Assembly: GCA_020632595.1 (NCBI GenBank)
Contig: JACKFF010000018.1
Coordinates: forward strand, 1-64,000
Length of the DNA stretch: 64,000 nt
Direction: 5' to 3'
Source of the DNA: Nitrospiraceae bacterium
GTDB lineage: Bacteria > Nitrospirota > Nitrospiria > Nitrospirales > UBA8639
The notes beneath the pieces were generated by a model. The model was not told the DNA's origin. It was given only the letters and a program-made list of their open reading frames with translations, and did not search any database. Shown here piece by piece: positions 52,516 to 60,706 of the stretch (positions are counted from its first letter, which is position 1; every line of letters begins with the position of its first letter). Position numbers and translations under genes: made by a program.

Positions 52516-52682
52516 GAGTGTTGAAAAATGCCGCCAGCGGTGTTCTCGCCCCATTGCCGTGCTCACGCCCTCCTCCGTATGCTCCGTTCGTCCAGGCGGC
52601 TACGGCCTTCCCTTCGACATAACTCAGGGCAGGACTGGACGAGCCTCCCTTCGGCCCAGCTCAGGACAAGTTTTGAACACTC
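52516..52682. repeat. Dispersed element with terminal inverted repeats, copy 2
   Basis: A 167-base element bounded by GAGTGTTGAAAA and TTTTGAACACTC (11 of 12 bases paired). Its left half (GCCGCCAGCGG.GTTCTCGCC ... CCGTGCTCACG) matches the 114-base copy at 15569-15682. The right half differs and has two similar internal units (TTCGACATAACTCAGGGCAGG and TTCGGCCCAGCTCAGGACAAG). The rest of the 392-base gap (52495-52886) contains no gene. Confidence 0.75.
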
Positions 52683-52886
52683 CACTATTTTTCTGGTGAG
52701 CCCTGGTTATTCATATACTGATTAAACAACAAGGTGTTTGAAATATTCTACAGACCATTCAAAAAATGGAAAGAGAGCATACCGGATTATGGGGAAGGTT
52801 TGAAGCGCAAAATCACATGGCGTTATAGGGAAGGAAGGGAAAAGGGGCTGGTTCAGCTATCCATGCATTCCAACGAACGCGCTTTC

Positions 52887-54398
52887 TTAACTTTTCACCA
52901 GGCCTTTTAACACCACGCGTCGTGGACTACCGCTTGCATTATCGTGAATCGTGAGCATGGCATGGTGGGTTCCCGGTTGGTGTGGAGCAAATCCGACCTG
53001 AAGGGTGCACGAATCGCCCGTATGCAAGGTCACATCCGCGCAGGTGTTTTCCGCAATAGAAAAGGCATCCGCTTCATTGCCGGTAATCTTCACCTCCATA
53101 ATTTTGAGCAATCCCAACCCGATATTAGAGACGCGCATTTTATGACCCGCGGATGAAGGATTCACCTCCTGACCCGACGCCATCTCAAAGACCATGACAT
53201 CCGTGCTCAGGCTTGGGAGGGGTATAGCCCCATCCCCGCTAAGCAGGACCGACACGCCATCGACATTCGTGCTGGCCGTGGCCAGATCGGGAAATTGGTC
53301 TTGATCAAAATCCTCCACCACCACCGCTGAAGGCGTGGCTCCAACACCAAAATGCCCTGCTGAGGTAAACAGTCCGGCTCCATTCCCCAATAAAATCGAC
53401 AAACTATTGGAATCACGATTGACTACAACCATGTCCATCTCCTGATCTCCGTCGAAATCACGAAACACCACTCCCACCGGCGCAAAACCCACCTTAATGG
53501 GATCCAATTCGTTAAATGCCCCCCCCTCGCGCTGAAGCAGAATCCGAACAGTATCCGAAAAGAGACTGGTCACCGCGAGGTCCACCAATCCATTATGGTT
53601 GATGTCGGCTCCCTGAATCGCGCTTAAGGTGAAGCCCGGCTTCAGTTCCTTTTCAAGGACAAACTTCCCATTACCGGTATTCTTCAGAATGGAAACAAGC
53701 CCGTTCGGAGACCGCCAACTCGGCTGACTCCATGTCACCGCAAGGTCGGGCTTTCCATCACCGGTCAGATCCTCGACCAGCACCCCGGTCGGAAACATAC
53801 CGTCCCGTCCGTCCTGTTCGTAATCCACGGGAGCCAGCAGGCCTCCCCGGCCATCATTTAAGAGCACCGCGAGATCAAACGGCGGGTAATACCCGAAGCG
53901 TCCACTATTCACCACCACCACATCACTCCATCCATCCCCGTTGACATCACGAACCGCTAGAAAGGTCGTCCCTTTGCCTGCCCCCTGGCTGGCTACCTTC
54001 TGAAACAGGCCGGTACCCTGACCTTTCAGCACAACCACCTGATCCGCTCCGCTCAATGCCAGAACCAGATCAAGGAGGCCGTCACCATCCATATCGGCGG
54101 CAACGACCGCCAACGGAATTTTCCCGACTCCAAAGGATACAGCCGATCGAAAGGTTCCATTGCCGTTGCCTAATAGCACTGAGACGTCGTCGGATGTACC
54201 GTTTACCGTCGCCACATCCCACAAGCCGTCCCCATTAAAATCTCCCGCCGTGATGGCTTGCGGAGCGCGCCCGACCGGATTACTCGGCGTAGGGGTATAG
54301 GTGAGATTCTGCGCATATACGGAGAGAGGCCATCCGGTCATACACGCCCAGGCGATGCCGAAAATCACAGATCGTTTGGCGAATGACCGGAACATCAT
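52887..54398 (-). CDS. Exported FG-GAP/VCBS-repeat protein with ASH-like C-terminus
   Basis: 503 aa; signal peptide about 1-29 (ending SVYA). Seven FG-GAP-type repeats with the calcium-binding core D.(N/D)GDG..D: GDFNGDGLWDVA, ADMDGDGLLDLV, RDVNGDGWSDVV, EDLTGDGKPDLA, ADINHNGLVDLA, RDFDGDQEMDMV, EDFDQDQFPDLA. They probably form a beta-propeller. The last 100 residues fit an ASH/abnormal-spindle-like beta sandwich (RVSNIGLGLLKIMEVKITG ... CTLQVGFAPHQPGTH). Such proteins are outer or secreted surface proteins. The gene starts four bases after a small hypothetical gene (54403-54663), so both are co-translated. Confidence 0.88.
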   Translation of the reverse strand: MMFRSFAKRSVIFGIAWACMTGWPLSVYAQNLTYTPTPSNPVGRAPQAITAGDFNGDGLWDVATVNGTSDDVSVLLGNGNGTFRSAVSFGVGKIPLAVVAADMDGDGLLDLVLALSGADQVVVLKGQGTGLFQKVASQGAGKGTTFLAVRDVNGDGWSDVVVVNSGRFGYYPPFDLAVLLNDGRGGLLAPVDYEQDGRDGMFPTGVLVEDLTGDGKPDLAVTWSQPSWRSPNGLVSILKNTGNGKFVLEKELKPGFTLSAIQGADINHNGLVDLAVTSLFSDTVRILLQREGGAFNELDPIKVGFAPVGVVFRDFDGDQEMDMVVVNRDSNSLSILLGNGAGLFTSAGHFGVGATPSAVVVEDFDQDQFPDLATASTNVDGVSVLLSGDGAIPLPSLSTDVMVFEMASGQEVNPSSAGHKMRVSNIGLGLLKIMEVKITGNEADAFSIAENTCADVTLHTGDSCTLQVGFAPHQPGTHHAMLTIHDNASGSPRRVVLKGLVKS

Positions 54399-54402
54399 GG
54401 GG

Positions 54403-54663
54403 TTAATTCAATGAAGAATCGGTATAGGTTTTTTCTAAAACAATTTCAATTTCGTCCGTAGCTGCCTTCCCTCGGTTGCGAAAACGGGCCGCCCAGTCAG
54501 GGTACTCTGCCAACGTGCAAAATATACTTTTCACAATAGCAGGCTTCACGGTTTCTTCCCAATGTGCGAGCCATGCCCTCTCATCCTCCTCACCCTCATA
54601 GTCATCCGGGAAGTTGGCTTCTAGGGAAAACCGTAGATTAAATGATTCCTCCTCGTGATACAT
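54403..54663 (-). CDS. Small hypothetical protein upstream of FG-GAP gene
   Basis: 86 aa; no signal peptide or membrane segment. Acidic and Trp-rich (DDYEGEEDERAWLAHWEE), with a helix ending KSIFCTLAEYPDWAARF and a short beta tail (ATDEIEIVLEKTY). Function unknown. The frame extends upstream, but the ATG at 54663 has AAGGAG six bases before it and is preferred. It is four bases from the FG-GAP gene; whether the two work together is not known. Confidence 0.68.
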   Translation of the reverse strand: MYHEEESFNLRFSLEANFPDDYEGEEDERAWLAHWEETVKPAIVKSIFCTLAEYPDWAARFRNRGKAATDEIEIVLEKTYTDSSLN

Positions 54664-54783
54664 CTTTTTCTCCTTCTCCATCATGACCGAAGGCCACTCC
54701 CTTTTGCGAACCTCCATTGTCCTTATCTCACAGGATCGCCTATATTAGATGTACCATTTCACTCAAAAGGAGGTCCAGAACCC

Positions 54784-55008
54784 ATGCCGATTTTTGCCTA
54801 TAGGTGTCAGGAATGTTCGCATCAATTTGAGATGCTTGTCCATGGCTCAACCATCCCGGAATGTCCGGAATGTAAAACCTCAAGACTAGAAAAACAGTTG
54901 ACCGGATTTGCCGTTGGCGGGACAGGCAGTGGAATGAACATTGTTGATCCAGGCAGTTGTGGATCCTGCGGAGATCCCCGCGGACCAGGAGCTTGCTCGA
55001 TGAATTAG
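54784..55008 (+). CDS. FmdB-family zinc-ribbon protein
   Basis: 74-aa protein. The zinc ribbon is formed by CQEC and CPEC in YRCQECSHQFEMLVHG...PECPECKTSRLEK, and it is followed by a Gly-rich tail with further Cys (DPGSCGSCGDPRGPGACS). FmdB-like proteins are small putative regulators of unknown mechanism. The ATG at 54784 has GGAGGT ten bases before it; the frame is open further upstream but overlaps the divergent gene. Confidence 0.88.
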   Translation: MPIFAYRCQECSHQFEMLVHGSTIPECPECKTSRLEKQLTGFAVGGTGSGMNIVDPGSCGSCGDPRGPGACSMN

Positions 55009-55046
55009 GAGGTCCGGAAGCCTACCTTAGGTAGCAGACGACAGCT

Positions 55047-55514
55047 TCATTTCCCCGAATCAGGCTCTCTGCCATGGATATGTTCATTACCATTCAGGCC
55101 GTCTTCCTCAGGATCAATCCAAATCTTTGCGGGAAAACCTAACGAATCTTCCCCCACACCATAGAAAATGGCCTGGGCCGAAAGGATGTAGGTTATCCAT
55201 CCAATCGTGCCATCCCCTTCAACGATTCGATAGTGCCTATCCGAGGCTTCAGGAAGGGATTCCTGTAATCCAGGAATCACCATCAACACACGATGCACAC
55301 TGACATGCGGAGAGCGCTCCTGCTCCGTTTCCGGATAACGAATGGCCATCATTCCGTTGGGAAGGAGGGTATTTTGGGTGAAAGTCGTAACCTGAAAGGC
55401 TGAAGGATTGAGTAAAGATTCACACGACCACGTTGCAGAGGGGGAAGAAATCAGAAAGATGGGTGAGAACCCAAAGACCGTAAAGATCAGTGGACCAGCT
55501 CTGAAGCCTCCCAT
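55047..55514 (-). CDS. Exported hypothetical protein
   Basis: 155 aa with an N-terminal hydrophobic segment (about 7-26, GPLIFTVFGFSPIFLISSPS), a likely signal peptide. The mature part is beta-rich (FQVTTFTQNTLLPNGMMAIRY; HYRIVEGDGTIGWITYIL), with a SH3-like outline in the last segment (IVEGDGTIGWITYI), and it ends acidic (DPEEDGLNGNEH). GGAGGTG precedes the ATG. It converges with the FmdB gene. The function is unknown. Confidence 0.68.
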   Translation of the reverse strand: MGGFRAGPLIFTVFGFSPIFLISSPSATWSCESLLNPSAFQVTTFTQNTLLPNGMMAIRYPETEQERSPHVSVHRVLMVIPGLQESLPEASDRHYRIVEGDGTIGWITYILSAQAIFYGVGEDSLGFPAKIWIDPEEDGLNGNEHIHGREPDSGK

Positions 55515-55947
55515 CGGGCACCTCCTGCTCGGGAATCTTCACGAAAACTTTTTACCCTCATCTTCTTATCGGTCACATCTAAACAGTCATTAAGAAAAAG
55601 AACAAAGACAGGAAGTTCATTCCCGGGAAGTCTTTGAAAAGGCGAATGGATTGAACAATCGGAGGGGATGGGTCGCTGGATTTGTTTGGGCAATGGCGGC
55701 ACAGATTTATGGGGTCTTTATCTCAGAATGGGATGGCCATATGATCTCATTGTAAGCACTTTTGCAGCCGATTCATCCGAAGCCCGACAGGCTCCCAGCA
55801 GACAATCCACAGGCCTCAAGACAAATGACGACTGCTGGATTGGAGAGGGAGGACAGGCGAACGAGCGAAAGAGGGGACGCCGGATAGAAGTCTCTTCGCA
55901 GGGGGAAAAGAACCGGTTCAGCATACCCGGTGGAGGGGTGCCCCGGG
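55515..55947. other. Intergenic region, no gene seen
   Basis: About 430 bases between the exported protein and the first small zinc-binding gene, both on the minus strand. Short frames on either strand lack ribosome-binding sites and family features. The promoter of the exported gene should lie near 55530-55600. Confidence 0.4.
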
Positions 55948-56163
55948 CTATTCCGAACTGCCCAGCATATCGTCAATGAGGGGACGATTCAAATCTTCGC
56001 AGCCTGGACAAATCACGTCAAAAAATGTTTCATGATCGGCCACATAGTTTTTTTCATCCACCAATTTTTCTTCATGAATACTGTCGTAACATGCCGGGCA
56101 GAGCATCATGAGGCCGCGCATAACGGATACCGTTTTTCTTCCCTGGCTACGTGGTAAATGCAT
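55948..56163 (-). CDS. Small CxxC protein
   Basis: 71 aa with two CxxC motifs (CPAC and CPGC) about 36 residues apart, probably one zinc site; the N-terminus is Arg-rich (HLPRSQGRKTVSVMRG). GGGAGG lies five bases before the ATG at 56163. It is 41 bases downstream of a second small CxxC protein, which suggests a pair. No function can be assigned. Confidence 0.65.
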   Translation of the reverse strand: MHLPRSQGRKTVSVMRGLMMLCPACYDSIHEEKLVDEKNYVADHETFFDVICPGCEDLNRPLIDDMLGSSE

Positions 56164-56204
56164 ACCGTCCTCCCTGCCTAGGGTGGGTGCGGTCTCAACC
56201 GACA

Positions 56205-56399
56205 TTATGACCACCCTCGTTGTTGGGCTAACAAAAAGTCTTCCTGTTCCAGATCGATACCACACGCGGGGCATTCATAGGGCTGATCCTCAGGTGGAAT
56301 GCCGACGGGCGTGTCCTGGATCTTGCCTTGGCAAACATGGTAAAAATTTCCTCGGGCATTTTCATCATCCAAGATATCGGACTCATACTTTAAAATCAT
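56205..56399 (-). CDS. Small CxxC protein
   Basis: 64 aa beginning MILKYESDILDDENARGNFYH, with a late CPACG motif; Cys23 and CxxC could bind one zinc. AAGGAG lies six bases before the ATG at 56399. It is divergent from the sugar-dehydrogenase homologue, whose ATG is 25 bases away, so the two share a promoter region. Confidence 0.63.
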   Translation of the reverse strand: MILKYESDILDDENARGNFYHVCQGKIQDTPVGIPPEDQPYECPACGIDLEQEDFLLAQQRGWS

Positions 56400-56423
56400 C
56401 TTACACTCCTTCACGTTACCGTT

Positions 56424-57683
56424 ATGGCTTCTCAAGTTATAACAAGGCACCGATTTCCCGGGCAATCCCTATTCCGCTCAATCCGTTCCCGAATTCAGCC
56501 ATCCCATCTTCCTGCAGCCCTTCATAGGCACCTGTGCCCCGCGAAGACGGGAATCGTCTTAGGAATAATGGTAGGGGTTTGGGCAACCTCGGGCTGGAGT
56601 CTTTCTGGAAAACCTGCCCCTGTCAAAGGCCCCATTGGATTGCAATCCCTGGTGGAACACACCTTTTCCAAGCCAGTCTTCCTCACCGCCAGTCCGGATC
56701 AGACCAATCGCTTGTTCGTGGTGGAACAGAATGGCCGCATTTTCATCGTGACTCCAGGCCAACGGGATCCGTCTCTTTTTATGGATATCGCTGAAAAACT
56801 ATCCACAGGAGGGGAACGAGGACTCCTGGGCCTGGCATTCCACCCTCAGTACTCGAAAAATGGCCGGTTCTTTGTCAACTACACCAGGGCACAGGACGGG
56901 GCCACGGTGATTGCCGAATACCAGGTATCACCCGACTCCGCCCGAGCGGGCCCACAAGAAACCATTCGGCTGGTCATTCCACAACCCTACAGCAACCATA
57001 ACGGAGGCATGATTGCTTTTGGCCCCGATGCATTCTTGTATATTGGAACGGGAGATGGCGGAGCTGGCGGTGATCCGGAGAATCGAGCGCAAGATCGAAA
57101 GTCCTTGCTGGGTAAATTCCTCCGGATTGATGTGGATGGACCGCCTCCCTTCCGCATCCCTGCCGACAACCCCTTTGTCGGACAACCGGGCCAACCTGAA
57201 ATCTTTGCGCTTGGCCTTCGAAATCCCTGGCGCTTTTCCTTTGACCGCCAGACCGGGGACTTATGGGCGGGGGATGTCGGACAGAACCTCTGGGAAGAAA
57301 TCGATGTAATTGCAAAAGGGAAAAACTATGGATGGCGACTCTTAGAAGGGAACCACTGTTTCAATCCCGCCAAGAACTGCGAATCGGCCCAGCAGGTGGT
57401 TCCACCGGTCACAGAATACCGGCACGAACAGGGACGATGCTCGGTGACCGGGGGCTACGTCTATCGTGGGAAGCGCGTGCGTTCGTTAGAAGGGGTCTAT
57501 GTGTTCGGAGATTTTTGTACCGGAGAAATCTGGGGTTATCGCAACGGGCAGACCACACAACTGCTGGATACGGACCTACAAATCTCGTCTTTCGGGGAAG
57601 ACCGTGAGGGAGAACTCTATGTGATCGGTCATCAAGGCAAGATTTTTCAGATCGCACCGAACACGTCGGTTATCTTGCCCTAG
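56424..57683 (+). CDS. PQQ-dependent sugar dehydrogenase homologue (GSDH/YliI family)
   Basis: 419 aa. An N-terminal export segment (about 41-60, TGIVLGIMVGVWATSGWSLS) is preceded by a 40-residue basic stretch, so the true start may be further in. The six-bladed propeller shows the family motifs: VFLTASPDQTNRLFVVEQNG, ERGLLGLAFHPQYSKNGRFFVNYT, PYSNHNGGMIAFGPDAFLYIGTGDGG (each cited in part), NPWRFSFDRQTGDLWAGDVGQ and GGYVYRG. These bind PQQ and calcium in soluble aldose dehydrogenases; sugar substrate unknown. Its stop codon is eight bases from the convergent mreB stop. Confidence 0.9.
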   Translation: MASQVITRHRFPGQSLFRSIRSRIQPSHLPAALHRHLCPAKTGIVLGIMVGVWATSGWSLSGKPAPVKGPIGLQSLVEHTFSKPVFLTASPDQTNRLFVVEQNGRIFIVTPGQRDPSLFMDIAEKLSTGGERGLLGLAFHPQYSKNGRFFVNYTRAQDGATVIAEYQVSPDSARAGPQETIRLVIPQPYSNHNGGMIAFGPDAFLYIGTGDGGAGGDPENRAQDRKSLLGKFLRIDVDGPPPFRIPADNPFVGQPGQPEIFALGLRNPWRFSFDRQTGDLWAGDVGQNLWEEIDVIAKGKNYGWRLLEGNHCFNPAKNCESAQQVVPPVTEYRHEQGRCSVTGGYVYRGKRVRSLEGVYVFGDFCTGEIWGYRNGQTTQLLDTDLQISSFGEDREGELYVIGHQGKIFQIAPNTSVILP

Positions 57684-57690
57684 CCAGCCA

Positions 57691-58719
57691 TTAAAATTTT
57701 TGAATCTTTTGGAATAAATCGACTTCATCAAGAGCTTTTCCCACGCCATACACCACGGAGGTCAAGGGATCTTCCACTGTAATGATGGGCAGATTGGTTT
57801 CTTCCTGAAATCGCGTGGCAATGCCCGGCAACAACGAACCCCCGCCTGTAATCACCACTCCCTTATCGATAATATCTCCGGCCAATTCCGGCGGCGTATT
57901 CTCCAACGCATTCCGTAAGGCATTCACGATGGCATGGATGGGATCTTCCAAGGCTTCTCGAATCTCGGAATCATTCACTACGACCGTCCTGGGAATACCC
58001 GAAATCATATCCCGCCCTTTGACCATCATCGTTTTGGCCTGTTCCAACGGATAGGCAGATCCGACTTCGATCTTCACCTTTTCCGCCATGTGATCACCAA
58101 TCAGGAGGTTATACCGTCGCTTAATATAACTCATAATGGCGTCATCCATGGAATCACCCGCCACTTTAACCGACTCGCTACAGACAATGCCCCCAAGGGA
58201 AATGACAGCAATATCGGTGGTACCTCCTCCAATGTCGACCACCATGTTCCCCGAAGGTTCCGTGATCGGTAATCCCGCTCCAATTGCTGCCGCAACCGGC
58301 TCCTCAATGAGATAGACTTCCCGGGCGCCGGCTTGGCTGGCCGATTCACGGACAGCCCGTTGCTCAACTTCGGTGATACGGGATGGGACACCAATAATAC
58401 AGCGAGGCCTGACGAACGCCCGTCGGTTATGCGCTTTGGTAATAAAATAATGCAACATGCGCTCGGTCATGGCGAAATCGGCAATAACCCCTTCTTTGAT
58501 CGGGCGGATCGCCACAATATTACCCGGTGTCCTTCCCACCATGCGTTTGGCTTCGACACCCACGGCCAATACCGTGTTCGATTGTTTTTCGATAGCCACC
58601 ACCGAGGGTTCACTCAGGACGATACCTTTACCGCGAACATAGACCAGTGTTGTCGCCGTTCCTAAATCGATGGCTAAATCACTCGAAAACCACCCTAAGA
58701 TATCACTCAACCCTGGCAT
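57691..58719 (-). CDS. mreB: Rod shape-determining protein MreB
   Basis: 342-aa bacterial actin that positions cell-wall synthesis. The phosphate motifs are DLGTATTLVYV near the start and DIGGGTTDIAVISL; the adenosine motif is GGGSLLPGI near the end. Normal length with no breaks. A 12-base hairpin lies 37 bases upstream of the ATG (58756-58783). It is alone, without the usual mreC/mreD neighbours; the divergent gene is an M23 peptidase that may act on the same wall. Confidence 0.96.
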   Translation of the reverse strand: MPGLSDILGWFSSDLAIDLGTATTLVYVRGKGIVLSEPSVVAIEKQSNTVLAVGVEAKRMVGRTPGNIVAIRPIKEGVIADFAMTERMLHYFITKAHNRRAFVRPRCIIGVPSRITEVEQRAVRESASQAGAREVYLIEEPVAAAIGAGLPITEPSGNMVVDIGGGTTDIAVISLGGIVCSESVKVAGDSMDDAIMSYIKRRYNLLIGDHMAEKVKIEVGSAYPLEQAKTMMVKGRDMISGIPRTVVVNDSEIREALEDPIHAIVNALRNALENTPPELAGDIIDKGVVITGGGSLLPGIATRFQEETNLPIITVEDPLTSVVYGVGKALDEVDLFQKIQKF

Positions 58720-58755
58720 GAGCCCCCCATGTGGAAAGACGGTTGATTCAGAAAA

Positions 58756-58783
58756 TGCCGATCAGGCTGTCGCCTGTTCGGCA
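58756..58783. promoter_or_regulatory. Hairpin in the mreB leader
   Basis: TGCCGATCAGGC-TGTC-GCCTGTTCGGCA: a 12-base stem with one mismatch and a four-base loop, 37 bases before the mreB ATG. It may act in the leader or as a protein site. A second hairpin is at 58860-58878 (AAGAAGCC-AGC-GGCTTCTT). The remaining 470 bases up to the M23 gene show no other gene. Confidence 0.45.
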
Positions 58784-59189
58784 CTACCGACATATATCGG
58801 AACACCTTTTGTCAAAATAAAGGAATATTGAGAAATTGTTCGGGAATGTGTTTGTCACCAAGAAGCCAGCGGCTTCTTCCATGAAACCAAGCTCCTGATC
58901 AACCATTCAGGGAGCAGAAATCCCACATCATCCATCTGGACGAAAGACCTGGCCCGAGAGGAGGGATATGAGACATGAGGCCTGGCTGTGGCCCGGCACA
59001 GGCTAGGCGATCATCCTGTCTATGTCAAGAGTACAGAGAACCCATTTCTACGGTTGTGAATCAGGCGCGAGCGCTTCACGGCCACTTCAGGCAGATCACA
59101 CACTTGCTCTGAAGGCTGGGTATGGTATAAGAAGAGGAACATTTTTTGTCGGGCTCGCATCATCCTCTGGAGGAAGAGTTACCTCGATC

Positions 59190-60623
59190 GTGTCTAAAAA
59201 AGGCTTGCTGTTTATCATCGTCCTGGCTCTTATCGCCATTTACCTGGGATTAATTGGGAACGCACGATGGGGAGATTCCACCCCCCCTGAAATCTCTCTC
59301 GAACAACCGTTCGAGCTGGTCGGCCCCACCACGCCACTGGTTCTTCGTATTCATGATGATGAGACCGGTCTTCGGGACATCTCAGTCCGCATTATTCACA
59401 ACATGGAAACATTCAGCCTGGCCGACCAATCCTTTTCTTCTGAGGGGTGGTTGTCGGCAGCAGGCGGACGGGACCATGAATTCACGCTGAACGTTGTTCC
59501 CTATGCCAACTCAGACCTGCCACGGAGACAAGGGCAGGCTCAACTCATTGTGACCGCCAGGGATTATTCCTGGCGAAACTGGTTTGAAGGTAACGGACAA
59601 CGGCTGGAGAAGGAATTTACCCCACAATTTACACCACCCAGATTGGAACTCCTGTCCCCCCCCACGACCATCGTGCAAGGTGGAGCAGGCATCGTGAGGT
59701 ATCGAGTAATTCCGGAAGTGTCTATTCACGGCGTCAAGATTGGAAAGGCCTTCTTTCCGGGATATCCTGCACCGGACAAAGCCGGCATGTTTGCTTTCAT
59801 TGCCTTTCCTTATAATTTGCCGTCCTCAACCCCGATTCAAGTGATTGCAGACGACGGGTATGGTAACTCCGCTCTCATGGATGTGAGTTTCAAGGTCAAA
59901 CCCCAAGCCTGGCGCACCCGTTCCATCACGATTTCGGACTCATTTATTCGTAAAACGGTTCCAACCATTCTGGCACAGACTCCTGAATTACAGAGTACGG
60001 GCGATCCACTGAAGGATTTCCTTCTGGTCAATGACACGTTACGCAAAATGAATAACGAGACCATTTCCAAACTGGCCAAGAGCAGCCGACATGAATTTCT
60101 CTGGAAGGGGGCTTTTCGCCAATTGTCGGGCTCACAGGTCGAGGCTTCCTTCGCCGATCACCGCAAATATACGTATAAGGGACAGGTCGTCGATACCCAA
60201 GATCATTTAGGATTTGATCTCGCCGTCACCCAGCATTATCCCGTCGAAGCGGCGAATAACGGAATTGTGATATTTGCCGGATATCTGGGAATTTATGGGA
60301 ACACGATTATTCTTGATCATGGATATGGATTGCTTTCCTTGTATGCGCATCTCTCTTCGATTGAAGGCAAACCCGGTGACGCGGTCACCCTGGGACAACC
60401 CATTGGCAAATCAGGCACCACCGGTCTCGCAGCCGGCGACCACCTGCATTTTAGTTTGATTTTGCATGGCGAACAGGTGAATCCCACGGAATGGTGGGAT
60501 CCGTTTTGGGTGAAAACCCGCATCAAAGACCAGTTAGGATTGCCCTCTCTGGTTAAACCAACGGATGAAGAACCGGAACCGGCCACAACACACTTAGGCC
60601 CCTCTCCCGCGCCAGTCCAGTAA
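59190..60623 (+). CDS. M23-family peptidase (LytM/LasA-like)
   Basis: About 478 aa from the GTG at 59190; a frame reaching an ATG at 59022 would add 56 residues. A membrane anchor follows the chosen start (GLLFIIVLALIAIYLGLIG). Then comes a beta-rich region of about 280 residues and, at the end, an M23 zinc-peptidase domain with DHLGFDLAV (HxxxD) and HLHFSL (HxH). HxxxD/HxH members can cleave peptidoglycan cross-links. The ending is Pro/Glu-rich. GGAGGAAGAG is about 11-16 bases before 59190, supporting that start weakly. Confidence 0.87.
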   Translation: MSKKGLLFIIVLALIAIYLGLIGNARWGDSTPPEISLEQPFELVGPTTPLVLRIHDDETGLRDISVRIIHNMETFSLADQSFSSEGWLSAAGGRDHEFTLNVVPYANSDLPRRQGQAQLIVTARDYSWRNWFEGNGQRLEKEFTPQFTPPRLELLSPPTTIVQGGAGIVRYRVIPEVSIHGVKIGKAFFPGYPAPDKAGMFAFIAFPYNLPSSTPIQVIADDGYGNSALMDVSFKVKPQAWRTRSITISDSFIRKTVPTILAQTPELQSTGDPLKDFLLVNDTLRKMNNETISKLAKSSRHEFLWKGAFRQLSGSQVEASFADHRKYTYKGQVVDTQDHLGFDLAVTQHYPVEAANNGIVIFAGYLGIYGNTIILDHGYGLLSLYAHLSSIEGKPGDAVTLGQPIGKSGTTGLAAGDHLHFSLILHGEQVNPTEWWDPFWVKTRIKDQLGLPSLVKPTDEEPEPATTHLGPSPAPVQ

Positions 60624-60706
60624 TGTCATAAGGCGGCTTCACCCTCCGAGATCCCGAATCCCACATGAATTTCAAGACCCTCTGAGTCATCAAAGGATAC
60701 GAACGT

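Noticed and set aside
55668..55979. 103-codon plus-strand frame
   Set aside because: No ribosome-binding site, overlaps the small CxxC gene, and the sequence shows no fold or family.
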